A stretch of DNA of 64,000 nucleotides, taken from contig JBPOGA010000018.1 of assembly GCA_051252415.1 (NCBI GenBank), positions 1-64,000 on the forward strand, given 5' to 3'. The position numbers were made by a program, and so were the translations under genes. Shown piece after piece: positions 1 through 7,744 of the stretch. Origin of the DNA: JBPOFY01 sp051252415 (GTDB lineage: Bacteria > Verrucomicrobiota > Verrucomicrobiia > Opitutales > Coraliomargaritaceae). The notes under the pieces were generated by a model, which was not told where the DNA came from, did no database searches, and saw only the letters and a program-made list of their open reading frames with translations. Position 1 is the stretch's first letter. The number at the start of each line of letters is the position of its first letter.

Positions 1-548
1 CCTTCGAATGGGCAGTGATCGTTTTCGTTCACGGCTTGAACGCCCATGACGACATCACCATACATTTGGATGAAGCGGCGGTAGCAATCGTATGCGAATG
101 CTTCGTTGCCAGATTCGGCAGCAAGCGCCTTAACTGTCTTGTCGTTGAGACCAAGGTTAAGGATCGTATCCATCATACCAGGCATCGATTCACGAGCACC
201 GGAACGAACGGAAAGAAGAAGTGGGTTCTTGTCAGCACCGAGCTTCTTACCAACTTCTTTTTCGATTTGAGCAACAGAAGCTTTTACTTCTGCAGCGAGA
301 GTTTTTGGATACTTACGACCGTTGTCGTAGAAGTATGAGCAAACTTCCGTAGTGATGGTGAAACCTGGAGGCACTGGAAGACCAATGCGCGCCATTTCGG
401 CAAGATTGGCACCTTTACCACCGAGAAGTTCGCGGAGTTTAGCGCTACCGTCGGTCTTCTGACCGAAGTCGTAGCTGTATTTTACTGCTTTAGCGACTTT
501 GCGCTTTGCAGTCTTTTTCGTGGCTTTTTTTGCTTTTTTAGCTGGCAT
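1..548 (-). CDS. ppdK: Pyruvate, phosphate dikinase, N-terminal part (runs off the left edge)
   Basis: Interconverts pyruvate, ATP and phosphate with PEP, AMP and pyrophosphate in the cytoplasm. Only the first 182 codons are present; the gene continues past position 1. The ATG is at 548. After a Lys/Ala-rich leader of about 20 residues the protein reads into the nucleotide-binding domain, with the glycine-rich LLGGKGANLAEM segment, GLPVPPGF, and the SVRSGARESMPGMMDT block, all typical of PPDK. The basic leader is longer than in most homologues and could be an extension or an early start. The reading frame is open throughout. The family call is secure from the motifs; the C-terminal phospho-histidine and PEP domains cannot be seen here. 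Confidence 0.93.
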   Translation of the reverse strand, partial: MPAKKAKKATKKTAKRKVAKAVKYSYDFGQKTDGSAKLRELLGGKGANLAEMARIGLPVPPGFTITTEVCSYFYDNGRKYPKTLAAEVKASVAQIEKEVGKKLGADKNPLLLSVRSGARESMPGMMDTILNLGLNDKTVKALAAESGNEAFAYDCYRRFIQMYGDVVMGVQAVNENDHCPFE

Positions 549-756
549 AAGATTACGATCTATTTTGTGGATCGAGTTGAGGTACTAAGGCGATCGAGAG
601 GGGATCACCTCAAAGTTTGAAAAGCATGGAGGAAAGCTATTTCGCACTGTCTGTCAATGGATTAGCTTGATGGGCCACCAAACAACCTGCCTAAGAATGT
701 TTACAGTGGAAAACTGTAGTGCTGAGACCCCGTCTTAATCCAGTAAATCAGTTTGC
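549..756. other. Intergenic region upstream of ppdK
   Basis: Holds the ppdK 5' region on the minus strand and the 3' flank of the next minus-strand gene. No gene, convincing hairpin terminator or repeat family seen. Confidence 0.5.
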
Positions 757-1698
757 TTACGACTGTGCGTCACTCGATTTTTTACGCCTTCTGATCAGCG
801 CAGCACTCAGCGCAAGGTAGCCTAAAAGAAAGGCCGCGCGGCGAGGTTCTGGTATCAAGCCGTAGATTTCATCAGCATAAACTGATAAATCCAATGCGTA
901 GGTTTCGTTGCCAAACAGTGCATTGTTGGCTCCGCCATTGCCACCTGGTTGACCAGAATGGAGCCCTACAGTTACGATGGTGCCCGCGAGTTCCCAGCCC
1001 GATCCATTGTCGATAAAGAGGCCACTGCCAGAATCATTTGTGACCGCTTGAGATTCATAAGCCGTGCCGCCTACCTGATCGAAATCTGTAATGATCGCGC
1101 TCATATCGGTATAGCTGAGATAGCTCAGTGTTGAGGTGGTGTCTTCAATGACGTTGGTGCCCCAGCGTTTTGTTTTGGTGGAAGTGGTTGTAAACCCGTC
1201 GATCGTGGTGTCCGCCTCGGTGAAAGTGCTTGTGGACCATACCCATGGGTCTGGATCGGTGTCGACATGCCACGTGGTCGGTGTGGCACTAGAAGGGGAG
1301 CGACCTGCTCCAATCATAACTACATCGTCAGATATGGTTGGACTCGTCGTGGAAATGCTCAATGGCGCTAGTAGGGGGTTGGTGCTGAGCTTGAATAGTC
1401 GCAGGTCGGCTCCTCCGATTTGATGAGAGTCGATGCCGTTGTAACTATAATTTGTGCCGTCCAAATTGAATGTCCCAGCGCCGACATGATCGGCCGTGAG
1501 CACCCAGCCGTCGCCAATATACACACCAGTCGACCCATTGACCTTGCCGACATAGTCAAAGCCCGGGTCTGTGGGCTCTCCGCCTAGGCCAGTGGGCGCT
1601 GCGGTGTTTCCTAGAGGGTCTGTTATGTTGATGATTGCAGAGGCGCGGGGTAGGCCAAGGAGCAGTAGGGTGCTTGATAGGGTGAGAATTCGTATCAT
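757..1698 (-). CDS. Secreted trypsin-like serine protease with PEP-CTERM sorting tail
   Basis: The 313-residue protein starts with a signal peptide (residues 1-21, hydrophobic core then A-S-A). A chymotrypsin-like fold is suggested by TADH (His71), the ADLRLF segment (Asp98) and NDSGSG (Ser223), which would form the His/Asp/Ser triad. The usual GDSGG is altered to NDSGSG, so activity is likely but not assured. The C-terminus has IPEP, a hydrophobic helix and a basic RRRKK end, the PEP-CTERM sorting signal read by an exosortase. The mature protein is probably exported and then cleaved or anchored at the cell surface. It stands alone, divergent from tatC. Substrate unknown. Confidence 0.8.
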   Translation of the reverse strand: MIRILTLSSTLLLLGLPRASAIINITDPLGNTAAPTGLGGEPTDPGFDYVGKVNGSTGVYIGDGWVLTADHVGAGTFNLDGTNYSYNGIDSHQIGGADLRLFKLSTNPLLAPLSISTTSPTISDDVVMIGAGRSPSSATPTTWHVDTDPDPWVWSTSTFTEADTTIDGFTTTSTKTKRWGTNVIEDTTSTLSYLSYTDMSAIITDFDQVGGTAYESQAVTNDSGSGLFIDNGSGWELAGTIVTVGLHSGQPGGNGGANNALFGNETYALDLSVYADEIYGLIPEPRRAAFLLGYLALSAALIRRRKKSSDAQS

Positions 1699-1846
1699 CG
1701 GTAATTAGGGTAAATAATGGGCAGATGGATATCCTCTATAAATTAATGGCAAAGCCGATCAAGCATCGATCAATATTCAAAGGCGAAGAAATTTAAATCT
1801 TACAGTTGCCTGCACCTTGAATTGTTGGGTAGGTGTATCTTTAAGA

Positions 1847-2806
1847 ATGACCGACAAACCCAACAACGACGACGCACAGTCAAATCCCGATGAGTCTCCC
1901 TTTGATGAGGAGCTGGAGCAAGACCGTGCAGAAATTGAAAATGAGTATGGGGCAGATGAGGATGGTTATGACTCGGAAGATGATTACGGGCATGATTATG
2001 ACTCGGAGTTTGAAGCAGAAATGGAAGCCGAGGCAGCTGAGCGCCGTGAGGCAGGCATGACGTTTCTGGAGCACTTAGAAGACTTTCGTTGGACGGTCGG
2101 CCGTAGTATTTTGGCATTTTTCATCGGCTTGGTGGTGGTGGCTTTTTTCATTCAAGATATTGCAGGGTGGTTGAAGTATCCAATTATCACCGCTTACGGT
2201 TCGGTTGAATTGGTCGACAAAAATTTGATTACCTATCGTCCAATGGGGGTGATCTCGGTATTCTTCCAGATCGCGCTACTTGGTGGCTTTACGCTCTCGA
2301 TGCCCTTCGTGTTGTATTTTATGGCTGCCTTCGTGGCACCCGGATTGACAGATAAAGAGCGTAGAGTGCTCCGTCCGGCATGTTTGGCCGCGTTTTTCTT
2401 ATTTCTGACAGGTGTTGCCTTCGCCTTCTTCATCATACTGCCACTCACGCTAGCGTTCAGTGTGCGCTTGAATCAATACTTTGGCTTCGACCTACTATGG
2501 GCGGCCTCCGACTACTATAGTATGGTCGTTTGGTTCTCTCTGGCTACGGGTGCGTTTTTTCAATTCCCATTGCTGATCGTGATTTTGGTATACTTGCAGG
2601 TGTTGCCCGTCTCCAAGTTGAAGGCGATTCGTAAGGGAGTCTTTGTTGGCTTGATGGTCTTCTCCGCGCTCATGTCGCCCGGTGGCGATTTCATCTCGTT
2701 GCCAATTACAACTGGCTTCATGTATGGCCTCTATGAATTGGCGATATGGGTCGGTGGCCGTATCGAGAAAAAGAAGCGCGACGAAGCTTTGAAGGAATTA
2801 GACTAG
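1847..2806 (+). CDS. tatC: Sec-independent protein translocase subunit TatC
   Basis: Polytopic inner-membrane receptor of the twin-arginine translocase, which binds RR signal peptides and exports folded proteins. The sequence carries the TatC entry motif MTFLEHLEDFRW just before the first membrane span, then six hydrophobic spans and the FxLPL-type segments. The start is set at ATG 1847; an in-frame ATG at 1817 would add ten residues with no supporting motif. Ahead of the TatC core lies a strongly acidic, low-complexity leader of about 65 residues rich in Asp, Glu and Tyr, which is not part of the family core. No tatA or tatB is adjacent. The last 12 codons recur downstream at 4109. Confidence 0.93.
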   Translation: MTDKPNNDDAQSNPDESPFDEELEQDRAEIENEYGADEDGYDSEDDYGHDYDSEFEAEMEAEAAERREAGMTFLEHLEDFRWTVGRSILAFFIGLVVVAFFIQDIAGWLKYPIITAYGSVELVDKNLITYRPMGVISVFFQIALLGGFTLSMPFVLYFMAAFVAPGLTDKERRVLRPACLAAFFLFLTGVAFAFFIILPLTLAFSVRLNQYFGFDLLWAASDYYSMVVWFSLATGAFFQFPLLIVILVYLQVLPVSKLKAIRKGVFVGLMVFSALMSPGGDFISLPITTGFMYGLYELAIWVGGRIEKKKRDEALKELD

Positions 2807-2887
2807 TTTTGGTATAGCCGGAGCGCGCTAGGGATTTTTTAGTGGCTTTAATGGGTGGGTCGATTTTATATAGGTATACCCTACACT

Positions 2888-4102
2888 ATGTTGCATACCC
2901 CCATCCCGTTTAATGAGTCTGCTCGCCTTAAAGCGCTGCAGGATCTCGAAATCCTAGATACGCCACCTGAACCATCTTATGACGAGATCGTTGAGCTTGT
3001 TGCACAGATCTGTGAGGTTCCGATTGCGCTGATCTCGTTGATTGATCATTCGCGGCAATGGTTTAAAGCAAAGGTCGGATTGGATGTTGATGAGACCGCC
3101 AGAGAGTTTTCCTTTTGTGCGCACTGCATTATGGAGAATAAGATCCTCGAGGTCAGGGATGCATCGCTAGATGAGCGTTTTGCGGATAATCCATTGGTGA
3201 CTGGTGAGCCGCATATTCGTTTTTATGCGGGCGCACCGCTGTATACTGAGAGTGGTATCGCTTTAGGGTCCTTGTGTGTGATCGATCGTAAGCCACGTCA
3301 GTTGACCGACCTCCAGCGCAATGCATTGTTGGTGCTCTCGAATCAAGTATCCGCAAAAATGGAGCTACGCTGGGCGCACAAACAACTCCTCGAAGAGCAT
3401 GCGCAGTTAGAAGTAGCCCACGATAGTTTGCAGAGCCTGTTTCAGATTATTGCGCATGATTTACGTTCACCATTTAATGGATTGCTAGGAGTCACTGAAT
3501 TATTGGCAAAGGACCTAGATTCGTTTTCTGATGCGGATGTCCAAGATCTGCTGACGACGTTAAATGAATCGGCCAGTGAAACTTATGTGATGCTGGAGAA
3601 TTTATTAGAGTGGGCTAATTTTGAGGCTGGGTCGGTTCGTTTCCGGCCTCGGGCCTTGCCCGCTTTGGGATTGGTGAATGCCGCGGTGTGCACGCTTTCA
3701 ACGGTGTTGGGGCGGAAGCATCTTGAATTGAAAGTATCTGTTCCGGATGGTGTTTCTTTATTAGTAGATGAGGCGATGGTCGCTTCGGTCGTCCGTAATT
3801 TGACCAGCAATGCGATCAAGTTCACTCCGGAAAATGGCACAATTACCATATCCGCTCAAATTCAGGAAAATGGGTTGCGAATCGAGGTTGCTGACAATGG
3901 CACAGGGATGACTGCCGAACAAGTTGAAGCGATCTTGAGGAATACTCACCAGCAAAGTTCTGTTGGCACAAATGGGGAGCGTGGGAGTGGTATTGGATTG
4001 AAGTTGATACACCAATTTCTTGCCAAACATGCCTCCCGATTGGAACTTGTCTCGCAAGTCGGCATAGGCACGACCGCGAGTTTTGTCTTGCCGATTGCGT
4101 AA
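2888..4102 (+). CDS. GAF-domain sensor histidine kinase
   Basis: A cytoplasmic sensor kinase with no membrane span. Residues about 15-165 form a GAF domain of the type that follows an F-x-E-x-x-R-L-x-A-L opening (ARLKALQDLEILDTP, then SLIDHSRQWFKA and FCAHCI). Next come a short linker helix, the HisKA phospho-acceptor helix (H-box IIAHDLRSPFNG), and the HATPase domain with N-box NLTSNAIKFTP, G1 VADNGTGM and G2 GSGIGLKL. Start chosen at ATG 2888; an ATG at 2855 adds 11 residues of no obvious value. No cognate regulator is adjacent. The gene lies between tatC and a relic of the tatC tail, which suggests it arrived by insertion or by duplication of its neighbour. Confidence 0.88.
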   Translation: MLHTPIPFNESARLKALQDLEILDTPPEPSYDEIVELVAQICEVPIALISLIDHSRQWFKAKVGLDVDETAREFSFCAHCIMENKILEVRDASLDERFADNPLVTGEPHIRFYAGAPLYTESGIALGSLCVIDRKPRQLTDLQRNALLVLSNQVSAKMELRWAHKQLLEEHAQLEVAHDSLQSLFQIIAHDLRSPFNGLLGVTELLAKDLDSFSDADVQDLLTTLNESASETYVMLENLLEWANFEAGSVRFRPRALPALGLVNAAVCTLSTVLGRKHLELKVSVPDGVSLLVDEAMVASVVRNLTSNAIKFTPENGTITISAQIQENGLRIEVADNGTGMTAEQVEAILRNTHQQSSVGTNGERGSGIGLKLIHQFLAKHASRLELVSQVGIGTTASFVLPIA

Positions 4103-4105
4103 GTC

Positions 4106-4175
4106 TATTGGCGATTTGGATCGGTGGACGTATCGAGAAGAAACTCTCGCTGAGTTGGAGTCATTAGATGGGTAG
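4106..4175 (+). pseudogene. Relic copy of the tatC 3' end
   Basis: Just after the kinase stop codon, 4109-4141 repeats the tatC tail at 2739-2771 with about four mismatches in 33 bases and encodes LAIWIGGRIEKK against LAIWVGGRIEKK in TatC. The frame then shifts, and a second frame gives AELESLDG followed by TAG, resembling the TatC ending EALKELD. The segment has no start codon and cannot be a gene. It forms a direct repeat with the end of tatC about 1.37 kb upstream, bracketing the histidine kinase gene. Confidence 0.8.
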
Positions 4176-4250
4176 TCGGGTTGGCTTTTGCCGCCCGACA
4201 GTATTGGGTGTGTGATCTCAGATGTCGGGCGACTAAAGTCAATCCGACTA
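4173..4250. repeat. Dispersed palindrome, family A copy 1
   Basis: Left arm 4173-4200 and right arm 4223-4250 are imperfect inverted copies (TAGTCGGGTTGGCTTT and its complement). A second copy lies at 31329-31412. It sits between the tatC relic and the aroB stop and could act as a bidirectional hairpin, but it has no U-run. Confidence 0.8.
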
Positions 4251-4262
4251 CTTCTCGCTGCT

Positions 4263-5354
4263 TTACTCAGCTCCAGCGCCTTGCCAGATCTCTTTGACCA
4301 ATCCGATTTCGATTCCATCGTTAGTCATCGTCTTACCAATCGCAGTCATTGTCACGAAACGTAAACAACCACTGCGGTTCTTCTTGTCGCGTTGCATCGC
4401 CGCGAGGAGATCATTTATCTTCAGAGCGGTGTGAATACGTGTCGGTAAATTGTATTTTGAGACGATGGCTTCAACCGGTGCAATTTCACGATCTGAGATT
4501 TGTCCGAGCTCGACAGAGAGCTGAGTGGCAAGCACCAGTCCAATGCCAACCGCTTCTCCGTGTAAGTATTCACCGTAGCCCGCTACATTCTCAATCGCAT
4601 GGGCAAAGGTATGTCCGAGGTTGAGTAGTGCGCGACCGCCAGAGGCAGCGGTTTCTTTTTCATCGTCCGCGACAACTTGCGCTTTGATTTCGCAGCAACG
4701 ACGTATGATCCCAGGCAGGTCTGCAGAATGTGCATCAAGCCCATCCAAGCCTTCGAGTTGTTTGAAGAGTTCAAGGTCGGCGAGCATGCCGTATTTGATA
4801 ACTTCAGCCATGCCTGCCGCAAACTCGCGAGACGGTAATGTTTCCAACAAAGCAGCATCAATATAGACTGCCTTTGGTTGCCAGAAAGCGCCAACGAGGT
4901 TTTTACCTTCGGGTAGGTTGATGCCAGTCTTACCGCCGACCGAACTATCCACCATGGAGAGTAGAGTTGTCGGAATCTGGTAGAAATCGATACCGCGTAG
5001 GTAGCTCGCTGCCACGTAACCTGCTAGGTCGCCGATCACGCCGCCGCCGAAAGCGAAGAGCGCGCAGTCGCGATTCGCGGCTTGGCTAGCAAGAAAGCTG
5101 AGTGCTTGGCTGAAGTATTCAACAGACTTGGTTGGTTCGCCTGCTGGAAGTGACAGGATCTCGGCATCTTCGAAGCCCGCTTGCGCTAAATAGTTCGGGT
5201 GTGCATTGAGCACACGCGCATCACTGATGACACGGACACTGCGCCCCGCAGCTCGTAGTTGGGCGATGTCAGCTTTGAGGGCAGCCGCACTGTCGCTGAA
5301 ATGAATCGGGTAGGAACGCTCTGCGAGTTGAACTGTAAGTGCTTCGGTTGACAT
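4263..5354 (-). CDS. aroB: 3-dehydroquinate synthase
   Basis: Second step of the shikimate pathway: converts DAHP to 3-dehydroquinate using NAD and a divalent metal, in the cytoplasm. The 363-residue length fits the family. The NAD/metal core is intact: FGGGVIGDLAGYVAASYLRG, PTTLLSMVDSSVGGKTGIN, the AAGMAEVIKYG stretch, and the zinc-ligand blocks NLGHTFAHAIE and LHGEAVGIG. ATG at 5354 gives MSTEALTVQLAERSYPI, a normal N-terminus. It is co-directional with ftsY upstream but separated by a 340-bp repeat-rich gap, so it probably has its own promoter. No other aro gene is nearby. Confidence 0.95.
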   Translation of the reverse strand: MSTEALTVQLAERSYPIHFSDSAAALKADIAQLRAAGRSVRVISDARVLNAHPNYLAQAGFEDAEILSLPAGEPTKSVEYFSQALSFLASQAANRDCALFAFGGGVIGDLAGYVAASYLRGIDFYQIPTTLLSMVDSSVGGKTGINLPEGKNLVGAFWQPKAVYIDAALLETLPSREFAAGMAEVIKYGMLADLELFKQLEGLDGLDAHSADLPGIIRRCCEIKAQVVADDEKETAASGGRALLNLGHTFAHAIENVAGYGEYLHGEAVGIGLVLATQLSVELGQISDREIAPVEAIVSKYNLPTRIHTALKINDLLAAMQRDKKNRSGCLRFVTMTAIGKTMTNDGIEIGLVKEIWQGAGAE

Positions 5355-5395
5355 GGTGTAAATCGTAGGGCTCGCGCTTGCGCGATGCCGCGTAT

Positions 5396-5697
5396 CTTTA
5401 AAATTTAGGGAGCATCGTGCTCCGTGTCGATACTTAGGTCTGGTTGTTGACTAAACTGTATGCGGACACGGAGGTCGTATGGCACTACTTGAAGAGTCAT
5501 ATTAGAAGAGCAGTTCGATGAATGAGTAGGTCGTAATGTAGGGGCTCTGCTTGTCGGAGACCGCGAAAAGAGTTTGAAGTCAGGGAGATACGATGGGGCT
5601 CAGTGTTGTCGCGGGCTTCGCAAGCAAAGCCCCTACGTAATCTGCTATATGCTTAAGGTAGTGCCATTTCACGGAGGTCCGCGCTTCTATTGGTGGT
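5396..5697. repeat. Composite of dispersed inverted repeats between ftsY and aroB
   Basis: No gene is seen. The stretch contains GTAGGGGCT near 5538 and its complement AGCCCCTAC near 5628 as arms of one palindrome. Flanking segments near 5463-5495 and 5659-5690 carry GCGGACACGGAGGT, GTAGTGCCATTTCACGG and GGTCCGCGCTTC, which resemble parts of the MITE-like elements at 34031 and 52343. It is probably an old element with a second palindrome inserted in it. Confidence 0.65.
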
Positions 5698-6621
5698 TTA
5701 TGACTCCTCGATACCAAAAATTGCGTTGGCGTAGTTCTTTGCAGAGAACGGCTGTAGGTCGTCGGGTTGTTCGCCCAATCCGACAAAATAGATCGGCAAC
5801 TTAAGTTCGCGGTATATGCCAACCAGTGCACCACCGCGACTGGTGCCGTCGAGCTTGGTGATGATGAGTCCAGTTAATGGGAAACTTTTATGGAATGCAC
5901 GCGCTTGCTCAATTGAGTTAGAGCCGAGGCTGCCGTCGACAACGAGCCAGCTGTGGTGTGGTGCAGTCTCGTCCTGTTTGTGAATCACGCGAAGCATCTT
6001 TTCGAGCTCCTTCATCAGGTTACCTTTAGTGTGTAGGCGTCCTGCAGTGTCTAGGATGACGAGGTCACGATTGCGGCTTTTGGCCGCTGCCATGGCGTCA
6101 AAGGCAACTGCTGCCGAGTCGGCGCCATGTTGACTGGCGACAATGTCGATCTCGAGACGATCCGCCCATGCTTTGATTTGTTCGTTGGCTGCTGCGCGGA
6201 ACGTATCGCATGCTCCGAGGAGCACTTTGTATCCTTCATTCTGATACAGGTAACTAAGCTTTGCAGAAGTGGTCGTCTTGCCAGCCCCATTCACGCCGAT
6301 GAGGCTGATGACTTCTGGGTTGTTCTTGCCGAGTTCAACACGGCCTTCCGCGCCTTCGAGCACGCGAGTCAAGACAGTGGCACCAATTTTCGCTGCATCC
6401 TCGCCGCGCATCGTCTTGTCGGCTTTGTAGGCCGCTTTGATTTCCTCGATGATTTCTTCGACAGTCTGATGACCGAAGTCGGCGGTGTAGAGCGCTTCTT
6501 CCAGTTCTTCCAGTGCGTCTTCATCGAGCTTTGCACCCGAGAATATGCCACCGAAAGCCTTTCGGAAGGTCGGTGTCTGGCGCTTAAGCCCGTCTTTAAA
6601 TTTTCTAAAGAGTCCGCGCAT
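5698..6621 (-). CDS. ftsY: Signal recognition particle receptor FtsY
   Basis: GTPase receptor that docks SRP-ribosome complexes on the inner membrane for co-translational insertion. The 307-residue form has only a short basic N-terminal helix (MRGLFRKFKDGLKR) and then the NG domain; the long acidic A domain of enterobacteria is absent, as in many other bacteria. G motifs are clear: GVNGAGKTTTSAKL (P-loop), the DTAGRLHTK block (G3), and TKLDGTSRGG (G4) close to the C-terminus. ATG at 6621 lies 12 bases after the nusB stop, so it is the last gene of a ribH-nusB-ftsY transcription unit. Confidence 0.96.
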   Translation of the reverse strand: MRGLFRKFKDGLKRQTPTFRKAFGGIFSGAKLDEDALEELEEALYTADFGHQTVEEIIEEIKAAYKADKTMRGEDAAKIGATVLTRVLEGAEGRVELGKNNPEVISLIGVNGAGKTTTSAKLSYLYQNEGYKVLLGACDTFRAAANEQIKAWADRLEIDIVASQHGADSAAVAFDAMAAAKSRNRDLVILDTAGRLHTKGNLMKELEKMLRVIHKQDETAPHHSWLVVDGSLGSNSIEQARAFHKSFPLTGLIITKLDGTSRGGALVGIYRELKLPIYFVGLGEQPDDLQPFSAKNYANAIFGIEES

Positions 6622-6633
6622 GGTCTAGTATTC

Positions 6634-7095
6634 TTAGTCTTCGGCTGTGCGTAACGGTCGGTCGATCTTGTTCTTCATTTGATCGAGGATGCCGTTGATG
6701 AAGCGCTTTGAGTCAGGGTTCGAATAGATCTTACCGAGTTCAATGGCTTCGTTGATGCTGACGATTGGTGGAATATCTTTACGCTCAAGTAATTCGTAGA
6801 TCGCGAGACGGAGCACGGAAAGGTCAACCTTAGCAATACGGTCAAAAGTCCAGTTTTTCGCGTAAGTCTGGATCTCTTGGTCGACAGCATCCATGTGCTC
6901 AATGGCTCCGTGGATGAGCTCTTCGGCAAACGCATAGTGCTCACGCGGTTGCTCTTGCGACTCGATGAATACGCGCACGGCATCATTGAGTTGCTCAGGT
7001 TTATTGAGCTCCCATTGATAGAGGAATTGCACCGCAGCCATGCGGTTTTCGCGGCGCTGTGATGGGCGCTTTACTGGTTGTTCGTTGTCTTCCAT
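6634..7095 (-). CDS. nusB: Transcription antitermination protein NusB
   Basis: Small all-helical RNA-binding factor that with NusE (S10) binds boxA in rRNA leaders and supports antitermination. The 153-residue protein has the family opening RRENRMAAVQFLYQWE, the central LIHGAIEHMDAVDQ segment, and the C-terminal DRIAKVDLSVLRLAIYELL and PPIVSINEAIELGKIYS blocks. The start at 7095 overlaps the ribH stop by 25 bases, indicating translational coupling. The ribH-nusB order is widespread in bacteria; ftsY follows 12 bases downstream. Confidence 0.95.
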   Translation of the reverse strand: MEDNEQPVKRPSQRRENRMAAVQFLYQWELNKPEQLNDAVRVFIESQEQPREHYAFAEELIHGAIEHMDAVDQEIQTYAKNWTFDRIAKVDLSVLRLAIYELLERKDIPPIVSINEAIELGKIYSNPDSKRFINGILDQMKNKIDRPLRTAED

Positions 7096-7550
7096 TTTTT
7101 TGTAAATTGTGCCATTTCGAGGGCAGCTTGGGCAAATTCTTTACCACGGTTGATTGCTTCGCCAGCGCGTGCTTCAGCTTGGGCGAGGTTGTTGACGACG
7201 AGAATGCCGTTAATAACTGGCACTTTTTGCGCAATACTCAAGTCGAGTAGGGCGGTGGCGGTGCTATCGCCGATGATTTCGTGGTGATTGGTGTCACCTG
7301 CGATCACGACGCCGATTACAATGATCGCGTCAAAATTTGTATGGTTTGCTAGCGTCGCCGCAGCAAAAGGGAGTTCCGCTGCGCCAGGCACCCGCTCGAT
7401 GGTCGGTGTGTCGGCTCCAGCTGCCTCGATTGTGGCGCACGCATGGCGCACCAAAGAGTCCACCAGCGCTTCATTATAGCGCGATGCAATCACGGCAAAG
7501 CGCATGCCGCTGCCGTCAACTTCTTGGATACTAGGTATGTCGAGACTCAT
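7071..7550 (-). CDS. ribH: 6,7-dimethyl-8-ribityllumazine synthase
   Basis: Condenses the ribityl-aminopyrimidine with 3,4-dihydroxy-2-butanone 4-phosphate, the penultimate riboflavin step. Translation is placed at ATG 7550 (MSLDIPSI), which matches the family length at 159 residues; upstream in-frame codons to 7634 run into a repeat and encode nothing family-like. Visible motifs are ASRYNEALVDSL, VPGAAELPFAA, the GDTNHHE segment with the catalytic His, VPVINGILVVNN and ARAGEAINRGKE. The common Arg in the IRGxT loop is Ala here (IAGDT). First gene of the ribH-nusB-ftsY set. A ribBA-type gene for the butanone-phosphate substrate is at 32863. Confidence 0.94.
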   Translation of the reverse strand: MSLDIPSIQEVDGSGMRFAVIASRYNEALVDSLVRHACATIEAAGADTPTIERVPGAAELPFAAATLANHTNFDAIIVIGVVIAGDTNHHEIIGDSTATALLDLSIAQKVPVINGILVVNNLAQAEARAGEAINRGKEFAQAALEMAQFTKKWKTTNNQ

Positions 7551-7600
7551 AGAGGCGATGAATAAGAACGGGGAACGCCGAACATTCAACCTCGAATATG

Positions 7601-7696
7601 AAAGGTAGCGCAGGTGCGTCCCGCACCGCACCACGTCGTGTCGGCTGTCTGCTCAGCTCATCTGTGTGCGGCGCGGGACGCGCCTGCGCTACCTTT
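7601..7696. repeat. Dispersed palindrome, family B copy 1
   Basis: AAAGGTAGCGCAGGTGCGTC at the left end matches GACGCGCCTGCGCTACCTTT at the right end as an inverted repeat of about 96 bp. It sits between the divergent ribH and tgt genes. Related copies are at 8905-9005 and inside 60515-60665. Confidence 0.85.
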
Positions 7697-7744
7697 TCAT
7701 TTTAAGCTTCTCACTCCTATCTTCTCACTGCTAACTCCTTTTCA

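Noticed and set aside
3761..4318. 185-codon minus-strand open frame overlapping the histidine kinase and aroB
   Set aside because: Covers the kinase 3' end, the tatC relic and palindrome A; no recognisable protein.
5574..5804. Open frames of 76-84 codons around 5574-5834
   Set aside because: They lie in the composite repeat and the 3' end of ftsY; no protein features.
7551..7634. Extended ribH start at 7634
   Set aside because: The extension is encoded by a family B palindrome arm and lacks homology to lumazine synthases.
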